Positions 49,201 to 59,971 are shown, counted from the stretch's first letter. The stretch is 64,000 nt of DNA from Paenibacillus sp. P25 (GCA_024704175.1 CP085629.1:7553501-7617500); one strand, 5' to 3'. The notes: generated by a model from the letters alone, not told the origin. Translations and numbers: made by a program.

Positions 49201-51110
49201 GGGCACGGCGCGCAGCCGACGGACATCCGGAGCCTTTTGCGCTTCCTTATGTGGAGATCGGGAATGAAGATTGGTTCGACAAGTCCGGCAGTTATGAACA
49301 GCGTTATGCCGCATTCTATGATGCGATAAAGGCGAAATACCCGAATATTCAATTGATTGCCTCTACGGCCGTTAAGAGCCGTCCGATGGATGTCCTTGAC
49401 GAGCACTATTACGAGTCGAAATCGTGGTTTGTATCCAACGCGACGAGATACGATAACGATTCCCGGCGCGCTACGGGGATGAAGGTGTTCATCGGCGAGT
49501 ATGCCGGCCAGCAAGGGCCTCTTGCCTCCGCACCCCTAATCTGGATGCGGCCATCGGCGAGGTTTGCCTTTATGACGGGGCTGGAGCGGAATTCCGATTT
49601 CGTCGTGCTGGCGTCGTATGCCCCGTCGCTCATGAATGTCAATGCGGTCAATTGGAAGCCGGATGCCATCGGATACGATGCCATATCCAATTACGGTGCG
49701 CCCTCTTATTATGTGCAGAAGCTGTTCAGCGAAAATCACGGGGACTTCGTTATGCCGACCACGATCGATGCGGCGAACGGCAACGGGGGCTTGTATGTCG
49801 TCTCCAGCAAGGACACTAAGACCGGAACGATGTATGTGAAGGTGGTTAATCCTTCCAACGGGACCAGAAAGACTACTGTAAACTTCAGCGGAACGACTTC
49901 ACTGCCGGACGGAACGGTAACCGTCTTGACTTCGGCGAACGGAACCGATACGAATAGTATAGCTGCTCCGACGAAAGTGGCGCCGGTAACATCGGATCTC
50001 AAGGTTCAAGGGAACTCCCTGACGTATACGTTCGCAGCGAATTCGCTCACGGTATTCCGGTTTGGTAAGGGGACCGATCCTTCTGTACCGGCTTTGAGCC
50101 AAGTTACACTTTCGGCCGACAAGGTGCAGTTAAATCCGGGCGATACTACAGCGCTCCGCCTAAGCGGGACCTTAAGCGACGGCACGCCGGCCGATCTGAG
50201 CGGCGCTTCCGTAATTTACAGCACAAGTGGTGCGGCGGTCACCGTGGATCAAAAGGGAACCGTCACGGCCGTACAGGACGGAACCGTGCAGGTGAAAGCG
50301 GCCGTAACGCTGAACGGGAAAACCGCGGAATCCGCTCCGGTAGCGATTACGGTTGACGGTACGCCTCCGGTCACGGCGGTCGCGGCGAACCCGGCTCTTC
50401 CGGATGGCCGGAACGGCTGGTATGTTCATCCGGTACAGGTAACCTTGAGTGCTTCCGACAATCTATCGGGGGTTGCAAAGACGGAGTTCAGTCTGGACGG
50501 CGGGGAAACATGGCGACCGTATACGCCAGTTCTTACGTTGGGCAAAGACGGCAAGTATACCGTGAGCTACCGCTCGACGGACCATGCCGGGAATGTGGAA
50601 ACGGTGAAAACGATCAGCCTTGGCCTCGATCAGACCGCACCGGCAATAACGGTGTCCGGTCTGGTGTACGGCACGTACGCCGATTCCATGGATATCACGC
50701 CGAACTTCACGCTTAGCGATCATTTGTCCGGAGTGGACAGCAGCAAGCTGGCGGTCACACTGGACGCGAATAGCGTGCAGCAAGGGGCGACCATTCCGCT
50801 GTATACGCCGCCGCTTGGCTCGCACACATTTACGGTAACGGCAAGTGATATGGCAGGGAATACGAACAGCCAAACCGTCTTGTTCCAGACAACGACAAGC
50901 ATAGAGTCCATGCAGGCCTTGGTCACACGCTTTACGAATATGGGATGGATCGACAGCCCGGGTATCGCTAACAGCTTGCAAAGCAAATTGGCCGCGAACG
51001 CTTTGGCCGCTCTCGTAAGCGAAGTGAAGGCGCAAAGCGGCAAGCATATCTCTGCGCAAGCCGCAGGTCGCTTGCTGCGGGATGCCCAGTATTTGTTATC
51101 CAAAAAGTAA
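46209..51110 (+). CDS. Secreted LamG-GH51 alpha-L-arabinofuranosidase, multimodular (several frame breaks)
   Basis: About 1633 residues. ATG 46209 follows GGAAAGGAG. Signal peptide MRKKVLPVLLIVFMLCMGTI. Three LamG/concanavalin-like modules (residues about 30-245, 246-445, 446-680; the first two nearly duplicate), then GH51 (GLMFEDINHSGDGGMYAELI, FLRFPGGNYLEGNT, acid/base Glu in VEIGNEDWF at about 49264, nucleophile Glu in FIGEYAGQQG), a Big-type immunoglobulin domain (LSADKVQLNPGDTTALRLSG), two further beta domains, and a FIVAR/FIMAH-like helical tail. Breaks: 47970, 49215, and a compensating pair at about 49533/49560. It removes arabinose from arabinan or pectin side chains outside the cell. 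Confidence 0.88.
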
Positions 51111-51144
51111 GGGAGGGCCTTGGTCCGCTCAGTAACATATCCAG

Positions 51145-51177
51145 AAGGGAGTCCGCACCGATTGCGGGCTCCCTTTT
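51145..51177 (+). terminator. Terminator after the GH51 gene
   Basis: Stem AGGGAGTCCGCA (51146-51157) with TGCGGGCTCCCT (51163-51174), one G-U pair, then TTTT. Confidence 0.85.
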
Positions 51178-51229
51178 CAAATTCCGAAAGAAACGCAATT
51201 TTTTCGTATGAAATTCTCTTTATCTTTCG

Positions 51230-51247
51230 ATGAAAGCGCTATATAAT
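51230..51247 (+). promoter_or_regulatory. Candidate cre site overlapping the -10 of the sensor kinase operon
   Basis: ATGAAAGCGCTATATAAT: the cre-like TGAAAGCGCTATAT (51231-51244) overlaps the -10 hexamer TATAAT (51242-51247). Binding of CcpA here would block transcription, giving glucose repression of the sensing and uptake genes. Confidence 0.5.
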
Positions 51248-51290
51248 ACGAGAACAGTTAATGAAAACTTTAGTTGTGGGGAACACCGGC

Positions 51291-53107
51291 ATGAACTTTT
51301 ACCGTTGGATGACCTCCAGCCTGCGGACGAAAATGCTCTCAATGTTTGTCATGCTGACCGCCATTCCTTTGATTTTGGTGGGGATGATCACCTATTCCAA
51401 GTCGTACAACACGGTAACGGAGCACAGCATCGCGACGACGGAATTGGTTGCGGAGCATTTGAAGAACGAGATCGATGTGCTCTTTTCAGATAACAGGAAG
51501 TTTTTGGACATCACCAAAAATCCCAACGTCCTGCGTTTCCTGACGATTCAAAATGAAACCTACGATGAAGCCAAGGAGATCCTGAAGACTTTCAGCTTGT
51601 ACCGGGATACGTATCGGTACAGCGGCGGCATATCCAACATTCTGCTGTTTAATTTGTACGGAAAGGGCATCAGCGAGAAAAAAGGGGTTTTCCAAATGGA
51701 GGATGATCTGTCCGGCTCACCGCAGCTGCAGGATTTGCTCCTCCATCCGGACCGGTCGCGTATTATTCCTCCTTCCGCCGCCGGGGCCCTGGATTCCTTT
51801 GACCATGCAGCAAGAGACAATCATCCGACCATCTCGATCGCCGCCACCGTGAAGCGGGAGATTACGGATGAGGTGATCGGTTTTATCGTGATTAATCTGG
51901 ACGCTTCCGTGATTGAGAATTTGTGCAACAGCTCGAAAATCGGGGATACCGGATTTTTTTATGTGACCGATGAACAGGGCCGCCCCATTATTACGCCGGA
52001 GCGGGTTATGGCTTCGGGCATTGCGGTTCCCCTTGGAAGGCAGCGGCTCCTGAAGCTCTCCGGGAATTATACGAGTATGATCGGCGGCCAAAACCGGTTC
52101 ATCGTCTACGCCACCTCCGAGCTTACCGGCTGGAAGGTCGTAGGGGAGGTTCCTCTGCGGGAAGTGGTCAAGGATGCCAAGCAAATCGAGAATCTGATTC
52201 TGGTCAGCGTTCTATTCGCTATTGCATTCACGATTACACTCTACGTCTTCGTGTCGTCACGGCTGATCCGGCCGATCCGCATTTTAAAAAATAAAATGCG
52301 TCAGGCGGCGTCAGGCTTCCTGGATGCCAAGGTTCACGGCGGGGGAACGATGAGATTGCCGATTTGGGCATCAGCTTCAATACCATGCTGGATAAGATTA
52401 AGATCCTGCTCGAGAACAGCGTGAAGGAGCAGGAACAGATCAAGATCGCCGAGCTTCGTACATTGCAGGCGCAGATCAATCCCCATTTTTTATACAACAC
52501 CCTCGACTCCATCATTTGGCTGGCCGAAAATCAAAAGAGCGAGGAAGTGATCGATATTGTGAACGCGCTTACAACATTTTTCCGTATTTCCTTGAGCAAA
52601 GGCAAGGACCGGATTACCATTCAGGACGAGATCGTACACATCACGAATTATTTGACGATCCAAAGAATGAGGTACAGGGATATTCTGGATTATGAAATCC
52701 GGGTGGACGAGAATATCCTGAGCTGCAGCATTTTGAAGATGACCTTGCAGCCGCTGGTGGAAAATGCATTGTATCACGGCATCAAAAACAAGCGGGGCAA
52801 AGGCTGCATCCGCATTACAGGCGGATTCGTCTCCCAGGCTCTGATCGAACTGAAAATTTCGGATAACGGTGCCGGGATGACGAAAGAAAAGGTGGACGGC
52901 TTGATGATCTCGCTTCAGCAGCAGGTGAAGGATACGCAGAAGAACGAATCCGGGTTCGGCCTCAGAAACGTACATCAGCGGATCCGGCTTTATCACGGGG
53001 AGCCGTACGGCATTTCGATCGAGAGCGAATCGGGCATGGGTACGACGGTCATCGTGACCCTCCCCATAAGGAGAGAATTCGATGAAGAAAGTGCTGTTAG
53101 TGGATGA
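51291..53107 (+). CDS. YesM-like sensor histidine kinase (Cache-HAMP-His_kinase), one frameshift
   Basis: About 605 residues. ATG 51291 (MNFYRWMTSSLRTKMLSMFV) is preferred over 51261 because GTGGGGA precedes it. Membrane segment MLTAIPLILVGMITYSKSY, an extracellular Cache-type sensor (NPNVLRFLTIQNETYDEAKE, GDTGFFYVTDEQGRPIITPE), a second membrane segment LILVSVLFAIAFTITLYVFV, HAMP (NDEIADLGISFNTMLDKI), the LytS/YesM His box LQAQINPHFLYNTLDSI and ATPase motifs LQPLVENALYHGI and ISDNGAGM. The break is near 52345. The gene overlaps the response regulator by 26 bp. Probably senses a plant-wall sugar, directly or through the binding protein encoded two genes on. Confidence 0.9.
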
Positions 53108-54644
53108 TGAAATTCTCGTCAGGGAAGGTATCCGGGACCGCATCTCGTGGGAGAGCGAAGGCTTTATTTACAGCGGAGACGCCCCCGACGGGGAAATGGC
53201 GGCGCCGATGATCGAACGGATGTCTCCCGACATTGTGCTGACGGATATCAAAATGCCCTTTATGGACGGCCTGCAGCTCAGCAAGATCGTCAAGGAACGG
53301 ATGCCGTGGATTAAAATCATTATTCTTAGCGGCCATGACGAATTTAATTACGCCCGGGAAGCTTTGCGGATCGGCGTGGAGGAATACTGCCTGAAGCCGA
53401 TCAGCTCGGTGGAGCTGTTAAAAACGCTCCATCAGGTTTCGGAGAAGATCGACGTGGAGCGACAGGAGAAAAAGGAGCTCGAGGCGCTGCAGCTTAAAGC
53501 GACCGTCAACCGGGAGCTGTTCAAAGACCAGTCGCTGACGGACCTTTGCACGGGAGCCGTGCCGACCACAGAGGCCATCCAAGCGGCCGAGGCGCTGCAA
53601 ATTCCTCTCATCGCGGGACATTACCTTGTCATCATCACCGAGTTCGAGCCGAAACCTGAAGCGGGCCTCCCCTTGACCCCCGTGCTGGAGGAAGAGCCTA
53701 TTTTCGGGCAGATACGAATGGATTTATCCGGTTCTCTGCATTTGAAAAGGAGCAAAAAAGAGCATGTCTGGATCGTAAAGGGCGATCATCCGGAGGATCT
53801 GGAACAGAGCGCCCGGCGGCTGCTGAGGAATGTGAAGAAGCTAGAGGAGACGCGGCCCTATGTGGTCTATGTCGGGATAGGCCGTGTGAAGAATCGGGTG
53901 CAGGAGATTTCCGGCTCCTACTCGGAGGCGGACCAGAACAAGAGCTATCAGCGGTTTCTCAAGAACCGGCCGATGACGGGGCCGGAGTGGCAAGGCCTGC
54001 AGGGCTATGACCGCAACAAAGTGACCAATTTCCTGAAATACGGGGATGCGTCCCAAACCGGGGAGTTTGTCCGGGGCTACCTTCCGGAGAATGCGGCGGC
54101 AAGCCCGGATCCCACCTATTATTGGCATTATCTGATCCTCGATATGGTGGCGGCGGTTACGCAATATATCCACGAGTCGGGCGGCGATGTGAAAGCGTTC
54201 CTGCAGGAGATGGAGCCGGTGGAGGAGCGTCTCCTGGGACGGTACGACCTGGAGGACATCCGCTCGTGCGCCGCTTCGATTCTTAAACTGGCGTTCAAGT
54301 ACCGCGATCAATTCAAGGATAAATACAGCGATTTGCTGAGCAAGGCGAAGGATTACATTGCGGGCCACTTCGATAAGCCGGACATTTCGCTGCAATCGGT
54401 GGCCGCCTACGTCAACGTAAGTCCCAGTCACTTCAGCGGGGTGTTCTCCCAGGCAACGGGGCAAACGTTCATCGATTATCTCATCAAGACGAGGATCAAA
54501 CGAGCGATGGAGTCGCTGAAAACGACGAATCTGAAATCCTACGAGATCGCGGCGATGGTTGGCTATAACGACCCGCATTATTTCAACTCGGTGTTTAAAA
54601 AGGTCACGGGCGTCACGACGAAGGTGTTTCGTAACCAAGCGTAA
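53082..54644 (+). CDS. YesN-like response regulator with AraC-type DNA-binding domain
   Basis: Intact 520-residue regulator. AAGGAGAG lies 6 bases before ATG 53082. The receiver has the DD pair in LLVDDEILVREG, phospho-Asp in DIVLTDIKMPFMDG and Lys in YCLKPISSVE. A long middle region of unknown fold follows. The C-terminal AraC domain has KDYIAGHFDKPDISLQSVAA, NVSPSHFSGVFSQATGQTFI and MVGYNDPHYFNSVFKKVTGV. It is likely to activate the following transporter genes. Confidence 0.93.
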   Translation: MKKVLLVDDEILVREGIRDRISWESEGFIYSGDAPDGEMAAPMIERMSPDIVLTDIKMPFMDGLQLSKIVKERMPWIKIIILSGHDEFNYAREALRIGVEEYCLKPISSVELLKTLHQVSEKIDVERQEKKELEALQLKATVNRELFKDQSLTDLCTGAVPTTEAIQAAEALQIPLIAGHYLVIITEFEPKPEAGLPLTPVLEEEPIFGQIRMDLSGSLHLKRSKKEHVWIVKGDHPEDLEQSARRLLRNVKKLEETRPYVVYVGIGRVKNRVQEISGSYSEADQNKSYQRFLKNRPMTGPEWQGLQGYDRNKVTNFLKYGDASQTGEFVRGYLPENAAASPDPTYYWHYLILDMVAAVTQYIHESGGDVKAFLQEMEPVEERLLGRYDLEDIRSCAASILKLAFKYRDQFKDKYSDLLSKAKDYIAGHFDKPDISLQSVAAYVNVSPSHFSGVFSQATGQTFIDYLIKTRIKRAMESLKTTNLKSYEIAAMVGYNDPHYFNSVFKKVTGVTTKVFRNQA

Positions 54645-54675
54645 CCGCGCCGCCGCCTAAGGAGGGACATGAAAC

Positions 54676-55655
54676 GTGGCGATGCTCCGGGCTATAGGGA
54701 TCATCCTTTTGTGCTGTTTCTATGCAGGGGCGATCGCCGGATGCGAGAAGGGGAACGCGCCGCGACCGGCCGCACCCCAGGGAAAGGAAGAAGCCTCCCC
54801 GGCGTACCCGGGAAGCAGCGGACTTTTGCCATTATTTATTCCACGGCGGACGTCTTTTACCGGGAGGTAACCCTGAATGCCGAGAAAGCCTCCCGCGAAA
54901 TCGGAACGAAGCTCATTGTGAAGGCGCCGGACGAAGCCGGGCTCGAGCAGCAGATCCGGATGATGGAAAATTTGATCAAGCAGCACGTCGACGGAATCGC
55001 GATCAGTCCGATCGATGTGGATGCATTGACGCCTTATATCAACAAAGCCATGGAAGCGGGGATTAAGGTGATCTGCTTCGACAATGACGCCCCGCAGAGC
55101 GACCGCCTGGCCTTTATCGGCATTGACAATTACGAAGCCGGCCGGAAGATGGCTCAGTTTGTGAAGCATCTGCTCGGCGGGCAGGGCATGGTAATTGCCG
55201 AAACGGGGATGGCTTCATTCTCGGGCATTCGGGAGCGGGTGTCCGGGTTTCGCGACGAGCTCGCGCAATCGCCGGATCTTCAGCTTCTGGAGCTTAGGAC
55301 GGATGGGGATAACGCAGACCGGGCGACTGCGAATTTGGAGATGATGATTCAGGCGCATCCCCATTTTGACGTATTCGTCGGTCTGGATTCGGTAGCCGGG
55401 TCGGCGGCCCTATTGGTGTGGAAAGCCAAGGGGTCGCGCCAGTATGCCGTTACCTTTAACGACATGCCGGAGCCGCTGAACGGGGTGAAGAATGAGCAGA
55501 TCACAGCGATTCTTTCCCAGCACGAACAGGTTTGGGGCGAGTTGATTGTGAATGAGCTGAACGATGCCTGTGACGGAAAGCCGCTCCGGGAAATGTACCG
55601 ATTGGAGCCGGAATTCATTACCAGAGACAACCTCGAACGGTTTCAAACGAAATGA
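54676..55655 (+). CDS. Sugar-binding lipoprotein, ribose-binding fold (AraP-like), one frameshift
   Basis: About 326 residues. GTG 54676 follows GGAGGG. Signal peptide AMLRAIGIILLCCFYAGAIA with lipobox IAGC. The frame shifts near 54830, joining AYPGSS to RTFAIIYSTADVFYREVTLN. The body has KQHVDGIAISPIDVDALTPY, KVICFDNDAPQS and FVGLDSVAGSAALLVWK. Directly after the two-component genes, it matches the position of AraP in AraP-AraS-AraT three-component sensing (binding protein, kinase, regulator), so it may pass the sugar signal to the kinase rather than only feed the transporter. Confidence 0.82.
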
Positions 55656-55682
55656 AGGTTCGATGACGGGGAGGGGAGTTAA

Positions 55683-56732
55683 GTGAAAAGATTAGAGGTG
55701 CTCGGTCTCTTGCTGCTTTTCCTCTTGGCGACCGGTCGCGGGGCTTGGTCTGATGCCGCCGATCCCGCGAAGCTTCCGGAGCCCATGCCGAATGCGCAAG
55801 AGGCCTTGGGAGGAGCGGGTCCGGACATCGCCGCGACCGCACCGCACGAAAGGTCTATCGTCCTCGGGTTTTCCCAGGTCGGGTCCGAGAGCGGCTGGAG
55901 AGTAGCGAACACGGTATCCATCCAGAATGCGGCCAAGCAGGCCGGAATCGATTTGAAGTTTTCGGATGCGCAGCGGCGGCAGGATCACCAAATCAGCGCC
56001 ATCCGCTCTTTTATCGCGCAGAAAGTGGATGTCATTGCCTTTTCCCCTGTCGTGGAGTCCGGTTGGGACGAGGTTCTGAAGGAAGCCCAGCAAGCGGGGA
56101 TTCCCGTGATCATAACGGACCGTTCCGTGGATGTGAAGGATACTTCCCTGTACGTTACGCTCATCGGCTCCAATTTCCTCGAAGAAGGGCAGAAAGCGGC
56201 GAAGTACATTATCGATAAAATGAGAAACGTGTCCGGCCCCATCCATATCGTGGAGCTGCAGGGGACGATGAATTCCGCTCCGGCGATCGACCGAAAAAAA
56301 GGGTTCGAGGAAGTCATCAAGGAAAATCCGAACATGAAGCTGCTGGCGGCGGATTCGGGGGATTTTACGAGAGAGAACGGAAAGTTGGTCATGGAGCGTT
56401 ATTTGCGGCAGTACGGAAGGGACATTCAGGTCCTGTTCGCCCATAATGACGATATGGCTTTGGGAGCGATCGAGGCGATTGAAGAATACGGCTTGCGCCC
56501 CGGAAAGGACATCGTGATTGTTTCGGTGGATGCCGGGAGAGCGGCGTTTGAGGCGATGCTTCAGGGGAAGCTGAATTGTACGGTGGAGTGCAACCCCTTG
56601 CTCGGCCCGCAGTTAATGCAGGCGGCGAAGGAGCTGGTGGCCGGCCGTAATTTGCCGAAGCGCATCGTGACGAGGGAAAGCGTATTTACCCAAGGCGTGG
56701 CGGCTAGAGAAATCGAAAACCGCAAATATTGA
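55683..56732 (+). CDS. Sugar ABC binding protein, galactofuranose-binding YtfQ type
   Basis: Intact 349 residues from GTG 55683 (GAGGGGAG upstream). A cleavable signal peptide (MKRLEVLGLLLLFLLATGRG) has no lipobox Cys, so it may be secreted or membrane-tethered only by its signal, which is odd for a Gram-positive receptor. YtfQ-like text: VLGFSQVGSESGWRVANT, FIAQKVDVIAFSPVVESGWD, IITDRSVDVKD, VLFAHNDDMALGAIEAIEEY and VECNPLLGPQLMQAAKELVA. It is a paralogue of the protein at 57212, about 60% alike by eye. The pair could bind furanose or pyranose forms, or one could be a sensor. Confidence 0.85.
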   Translation: MKRLEVLGLLLLFLLATGRGAWSDAADPAKLPEPMPNAQEALGGAGPDIAATAPHERSIVLGFSQVGSESGWRVANTVSIQNAAKQAGIDLKFSDAQRRQDHQISAIRSFIAQKVDVIAFSPVVESGWDEVLKEAQQAGIPVIITDRSVDVKDTSLYVTLIGSNFLEEGQKAAKYIIDKMRNVSGPIHIVELQGTMNSAPAIDRKKGFEEVIKENPNMKLLAADSGDFTRENGKLVMERYLRQYGRDIQVLFAHNDDMALGAIEAIEEYGLRPGKDIVIVSVDAGRAAFEAMLQGKLNCTVECNPLLGPQLMQAAKELVAGRNLPKRIVTRESVFTQGVAAREIENRKY

Positions 56733-56759
56733 ACAGAAGACGATACACGAGTTTTTCAC

Positions 56760-57030
56760 AAAAAAGCACCTTCTGACTTCCGAAGGCCAGAGCGCCCAAG
56801 AAACCCGGATATTCGGAAAAATGCAATAGGTAGTAGGTGGGGTATCGCCTGTAGGAGCGATAGCGCCCGCCTTTGTTATCGGAAAATAACCGCTGCATAG
56901 CGAATAAATTGAAAATTTTCCGATAACAACAGCGGCCGGAAGGGGATACCCCACCGGAGTACCAATGCAGATTTCTTTGTATCAAGGGTTTCTCTACAGC
57001 CTCACCTTCTGACTAAGAAGGTGCTTTTTT
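56760..57030. repeat. 271-bp nested inverted-repeat element (MITE-like or large cruciform)
   Basis: Outer perfect 15-bp arms AAAAAAGCACCTTCT (56760-56774) and AGAAGGTGCTTTTTT (57016-57030). Middle arms GGTGGGGTATC (56836-56846) and GATACCCCACC (56945-56955). Inner perfect 15-bp arms TTGTTATCGGAAAAT (56873-56887) and ATTTTCCGATAACAA (56915-56929) around a 27-base centre. The right end alone also forms a terminator (CACCTTCT/AGAAGGTG plus T6). No protein is encoded in it, and no clear target-site duplication is seen. Confidence 0.78.
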
Positions 57031-57148
57031 GTTTCCACATACGAATAAAACGGAATTTTTGCCGATAAAAACAAAATCTCGAGCGCCGCCCGCGGCAATC
57101 TTAGAAAAAGAACCTAAAATGTTCGGATGGGATTCTATTCGAATTAAA

Positions 57149-57164
57149 AAGAAAGCGCTTTACA
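57149..57164 (+). promoter_or_regulatory. Candidate cre site upstream of the third binding-protein gene
   Basis: AAGAAAGCGCTTTACA, core GAAAGCGCTTTA, fits the CcpA cre pattern and lies 48 bp before ATG 57212. The position suggests that the high-level binding-protein/ABC transcript starts here, after the terminator at the end of the inverted-repeat element. Confidence 0.5.
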
Positions 57165-57211
57165 ATAAAAACAACACCGCACTTGGTGAACCAATAGGGA
57201 GGGTTAAATAA

Positions 57212-58259
57212 ATGAACAAACCTTGGAAATCCGGGGCGTTGCTTCTGGCGGCGACGGTCATGCTCATCACATCCGCATGCAGCACGAAGGGGGCGGGCTC
57301 CACAACCACGGGAGCGGCGCAGGCGCCGGCAAGCGGCACAAGGAACGGGCGCGGCCAAGCCGGCCGACAAGAAGATTACGCTGGGCTTCGCGCAGGTCGG
57401 GGCGGAAAGCGGCTGGAGAACGGCCAACACCAAATCGATTCAGGATTCGGCGAAGGATGCGGGCATCGATCTGAAATTTTCCGACGGGCAGCAGAAGCAG
57501 GAGAACCAGATCAAAGCGATCCGCGGCTATATCGCGCAAAAGGTCGACGTCATCGCGTTCTCGCCGGTGGTGGAATCGGGCTGGGATACGGTGCTGAAAG
57601 AAGCGAAGGATGCCGGGATTCCCGTCGTTCTGACGGACCGCGCGGTCGATGCGAAGGATACTTCGCTTTATAAGACCTTCCTGGGATCCGATTTTGTGGA
57701 GGAAGGCCGCAATGCCGGAAAATGGCTGGTGGATAAGGTAAAGGACCGCCAAGGCCCGATTAATATCTTCGAGCTCCAAGGCACGACCGGCTCCGCACCC
57801 GCCATCGACCGGAAAAAAGGCTTCGAGGAAATCATTAAGAGCAATCCGAATCTGAAGATCGTGAAATCCCAAACCGGCGACTTTACCCGTGCGAAGGGGA
57901 AGGAAGTCATGGAGGCGTTCATCAAATCCGCCAAAGCGGACAATACCAAGATGGATGTTCTGTATGCGCATAACGACGATATGGCGCTCGGGGCGATCCA
58001 GGCGCTGGAAGAGGCGGGCATCAAGCCGGGCAAGGATATTCTTGTTATTTCGCTGGACGGAACCAAGGATGCTTTCCAAGCGATGAAAGACGGTAAAATC
58101 AATGTCATTGTCGAGTGCAACCCGCTGATGGGGCCGCAATTGATGCAGATCGTGAAGGACGTTGTTGCAGGCAAAGAGGTTCCGAAGCGGATCCTTACGA
58201 AAGAAGGCGTGTTCCCGCAAGAAACGGCGGAGAAGGAGCTCCCGAACCGGCAGTACTGA
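57212..58259 (+). CDS. Sugar-binding lipoprotein of the CUT2 transporter, YtfQ type (one frameshift)
   Basis: About 349 residues. GGGAGGG precedes ATG 57212. Signal peptide ALLLAATVMLITSAC with lipobox TSAC and a Ser/Thr/Gly/Ala linker. The frame shifts near 57345, into KKITLGFAQVGAESGWRTAN. The body carries RGYIAQKVDVIAFSPVVESG, VVLTDRAVDAKD, VLYAHNDDMALGAIQALEEA and VECNPLMGPQLMQIVKDVVA. It precedes ATPase and permease genes, and the YtfQ group binds galactofuranose or arabinose-like furanoses. A stem-loop downstream may raise its expression over the membrane subunits. Confidence 0.9.
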
Positions 58260-58290
58260 GTCTTAGAAGCATGGCAATCCGATAGAGAGC

Positions 58291-58364
58291 CGTTAAGAAG
58301 CCGCCCCCGCCGCCAGGCAGGCCCCAGGCCGCCGAGCAGCGTGAGGAGCGGCTTCTTCTTAACG
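58291..58364 (+). other. Intercistronic stem-loop between binding protein and ATPase genes
   Basis: CGTTAAG-AAGCCGC (58291-58304) pairs with GCGGCTT-CTT-CTTAACG (58348-58364), leaving a 3-base bulge and a 43-base GC-rich loop. There is no T-run, so it is more likely an mRNA 3'-end stabiliser or partial attenuator than a full terminator. Confidence 0.6.
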
Positions 58365-58387
58365 TTACAGATAGGAGGGAGTTCAAC

Positions 58388-59971
58388 ATGACGGAGAAAC
58401 AGCCCCGCTTGCAGATGAAAAATATAAGCAAACATTTTCCCGGAGTCAAAGCTTTGACGGGCGTGAATTTCCGCTTGTTCCCGGGGAAGTCCATGCCTTG
58501 ATGGGACAGAACGGGGCGGGCAAATCGACCCTGATCAAGGTGTTGACCGGAGTCTACACGATCGACGAGGGCCACGTATGGCTCGACGGCCGCGAGATCC
58601 GCGCCGGTAGCCCGCTGGAGGCACAGGAGCTCGGCATCAGCACGGTATATCAGGAAGTCAATTTATGCCCGAATTTATCGGTTTCCGAAAATATATTTAT
58701 CGGCCGCGAGCCGAAACGAAGAGGCTTGATCGATTGGAAGGAAATGAACGCCCGGTCCAAGGCTTTGCTGAGCCGGCTGCATGTGGATATCGATCCTTCC
58801 AAGCCCTTGGGCACCTTCTCGGTTGCCATTCAGCAGATGGCGGCGATTGCCAGAGCCTTGAATGTATCGGCCAAAGTATTAATTCTGGATGAGCCGACCT
58901 CCAGTCTGGATTCGAATGAAGTCCAGGAGTTGTTTAAAGTGATGCGGAAGCTGAAATCCGAAGGGCTGGCCATTTTGTTCGTTACCCACTTCCTGGATCA
59001 GGTGTATGAAATGTCGGACCGCATCACGATCCTGCGAAACGGTCAATTCGAGGGTGAGTACATGGCGCAGGAGCTCTCCCGTATGGATTTGGTTTCGAAA
59101 ATGATCGGCAAAGAGCTGGTTGAGCTGGAACAGTGCGCCAAGTACGCTGGCCTCACACCAACAGGAGGTGCCGAAAGCTCCGCCGCTGCAAGCGAATAAG
59201 CTGGGGCGTAAAGGCTCGATCGAGCCCTTCGATCTGGAATTGTATACCGGCGAAGTGCTCAGCTTGGCGGGGCTGCTCGGATCCGGCCGGACGGAAATCG
59301 CCCGCCTTCTCTTTGGAGCCGACCGGGCGGATCAGGGAGAGCTCAGAATAAGCGGACGAACAGTCCAGCTGAATTCGCCGCGGCAGGCGATAGGTGCCGG
59401 CATCGCTTTTTGTCCGGAGAACCGGAAAACGGAGGCGATCATTGAGGATTTGACCGTGAGGGAGAATATTATTCTTGCGATGCAGGCCTCCCTCGGCACC
59501 TTCCGTTATCTTCCCAAGAAGAAGCAAACGGAGCTCGCGGACGAATATATCCGTCTCTTGAATATTAAAACGCCCGGCCCGGAGGCGCTGATTAAAAATT
59601 TGAGCGGCGGCAATCAACAGAAGGTGATTCTGGGCCGGTGGCTCCTCACGAACCCGGAACTGCTGATTCTGGATGAACCGACGCGCGGAATCGATGTCGG
59701 GGCGAAAGCGGAAATTCAGAAGCTGATGGCGCAGCTTTGCGGCAGAGGCATGTCGATTCTGTTCATTTCCTCCGAGCTGGAAGAGGTCGTTCGTTCCAGT
59801 CACCGCATTGCGATTCTCAGGGATCGCCGTAAAATCACGGAGGTCGAGAATACGGGAATCTCTCAGCAGGATATTATGAAAGCTATTGCCGGAGGGGAGT
59901 TTCATGAAGAACCGGTTGCTGTGGCCTCTGCTCACCCTGGCTTTCCTGCTCGCGGCCAACGTGATTTATAA
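58388..59971 (+). CDS. Sugar ABC transporter ATP-binding protein, CUT2 (YtfR type), two frameshifts
   Basis: About 527 residues with two ABC domains. ATG 58388 follows AGGAGGGAG. The first P-loop [17 protein letters not shown] is reached after a shift near 58478 (PGEVHAL). First Walker [16 protein letters not shown] second shift near 59160-59195 leads to the degenerate P-loop GLLGSGRTEIARLLFG, signature [17 protein letters not shown] and LLILDEPTRGIDVGAK. Its end overlaps the next permease by 68 bp; family members usually end near DIMKAIAGGE, so the true stop may be earlier with one more indel. Confidence 0.88.

Noticed and set aside
52490-53143. 217-residue minus-strand open frame over the sensor kinase end
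   Set aside because: No recognisable motif, and it covers conserved kinase ATPase motifs on the plus strand.
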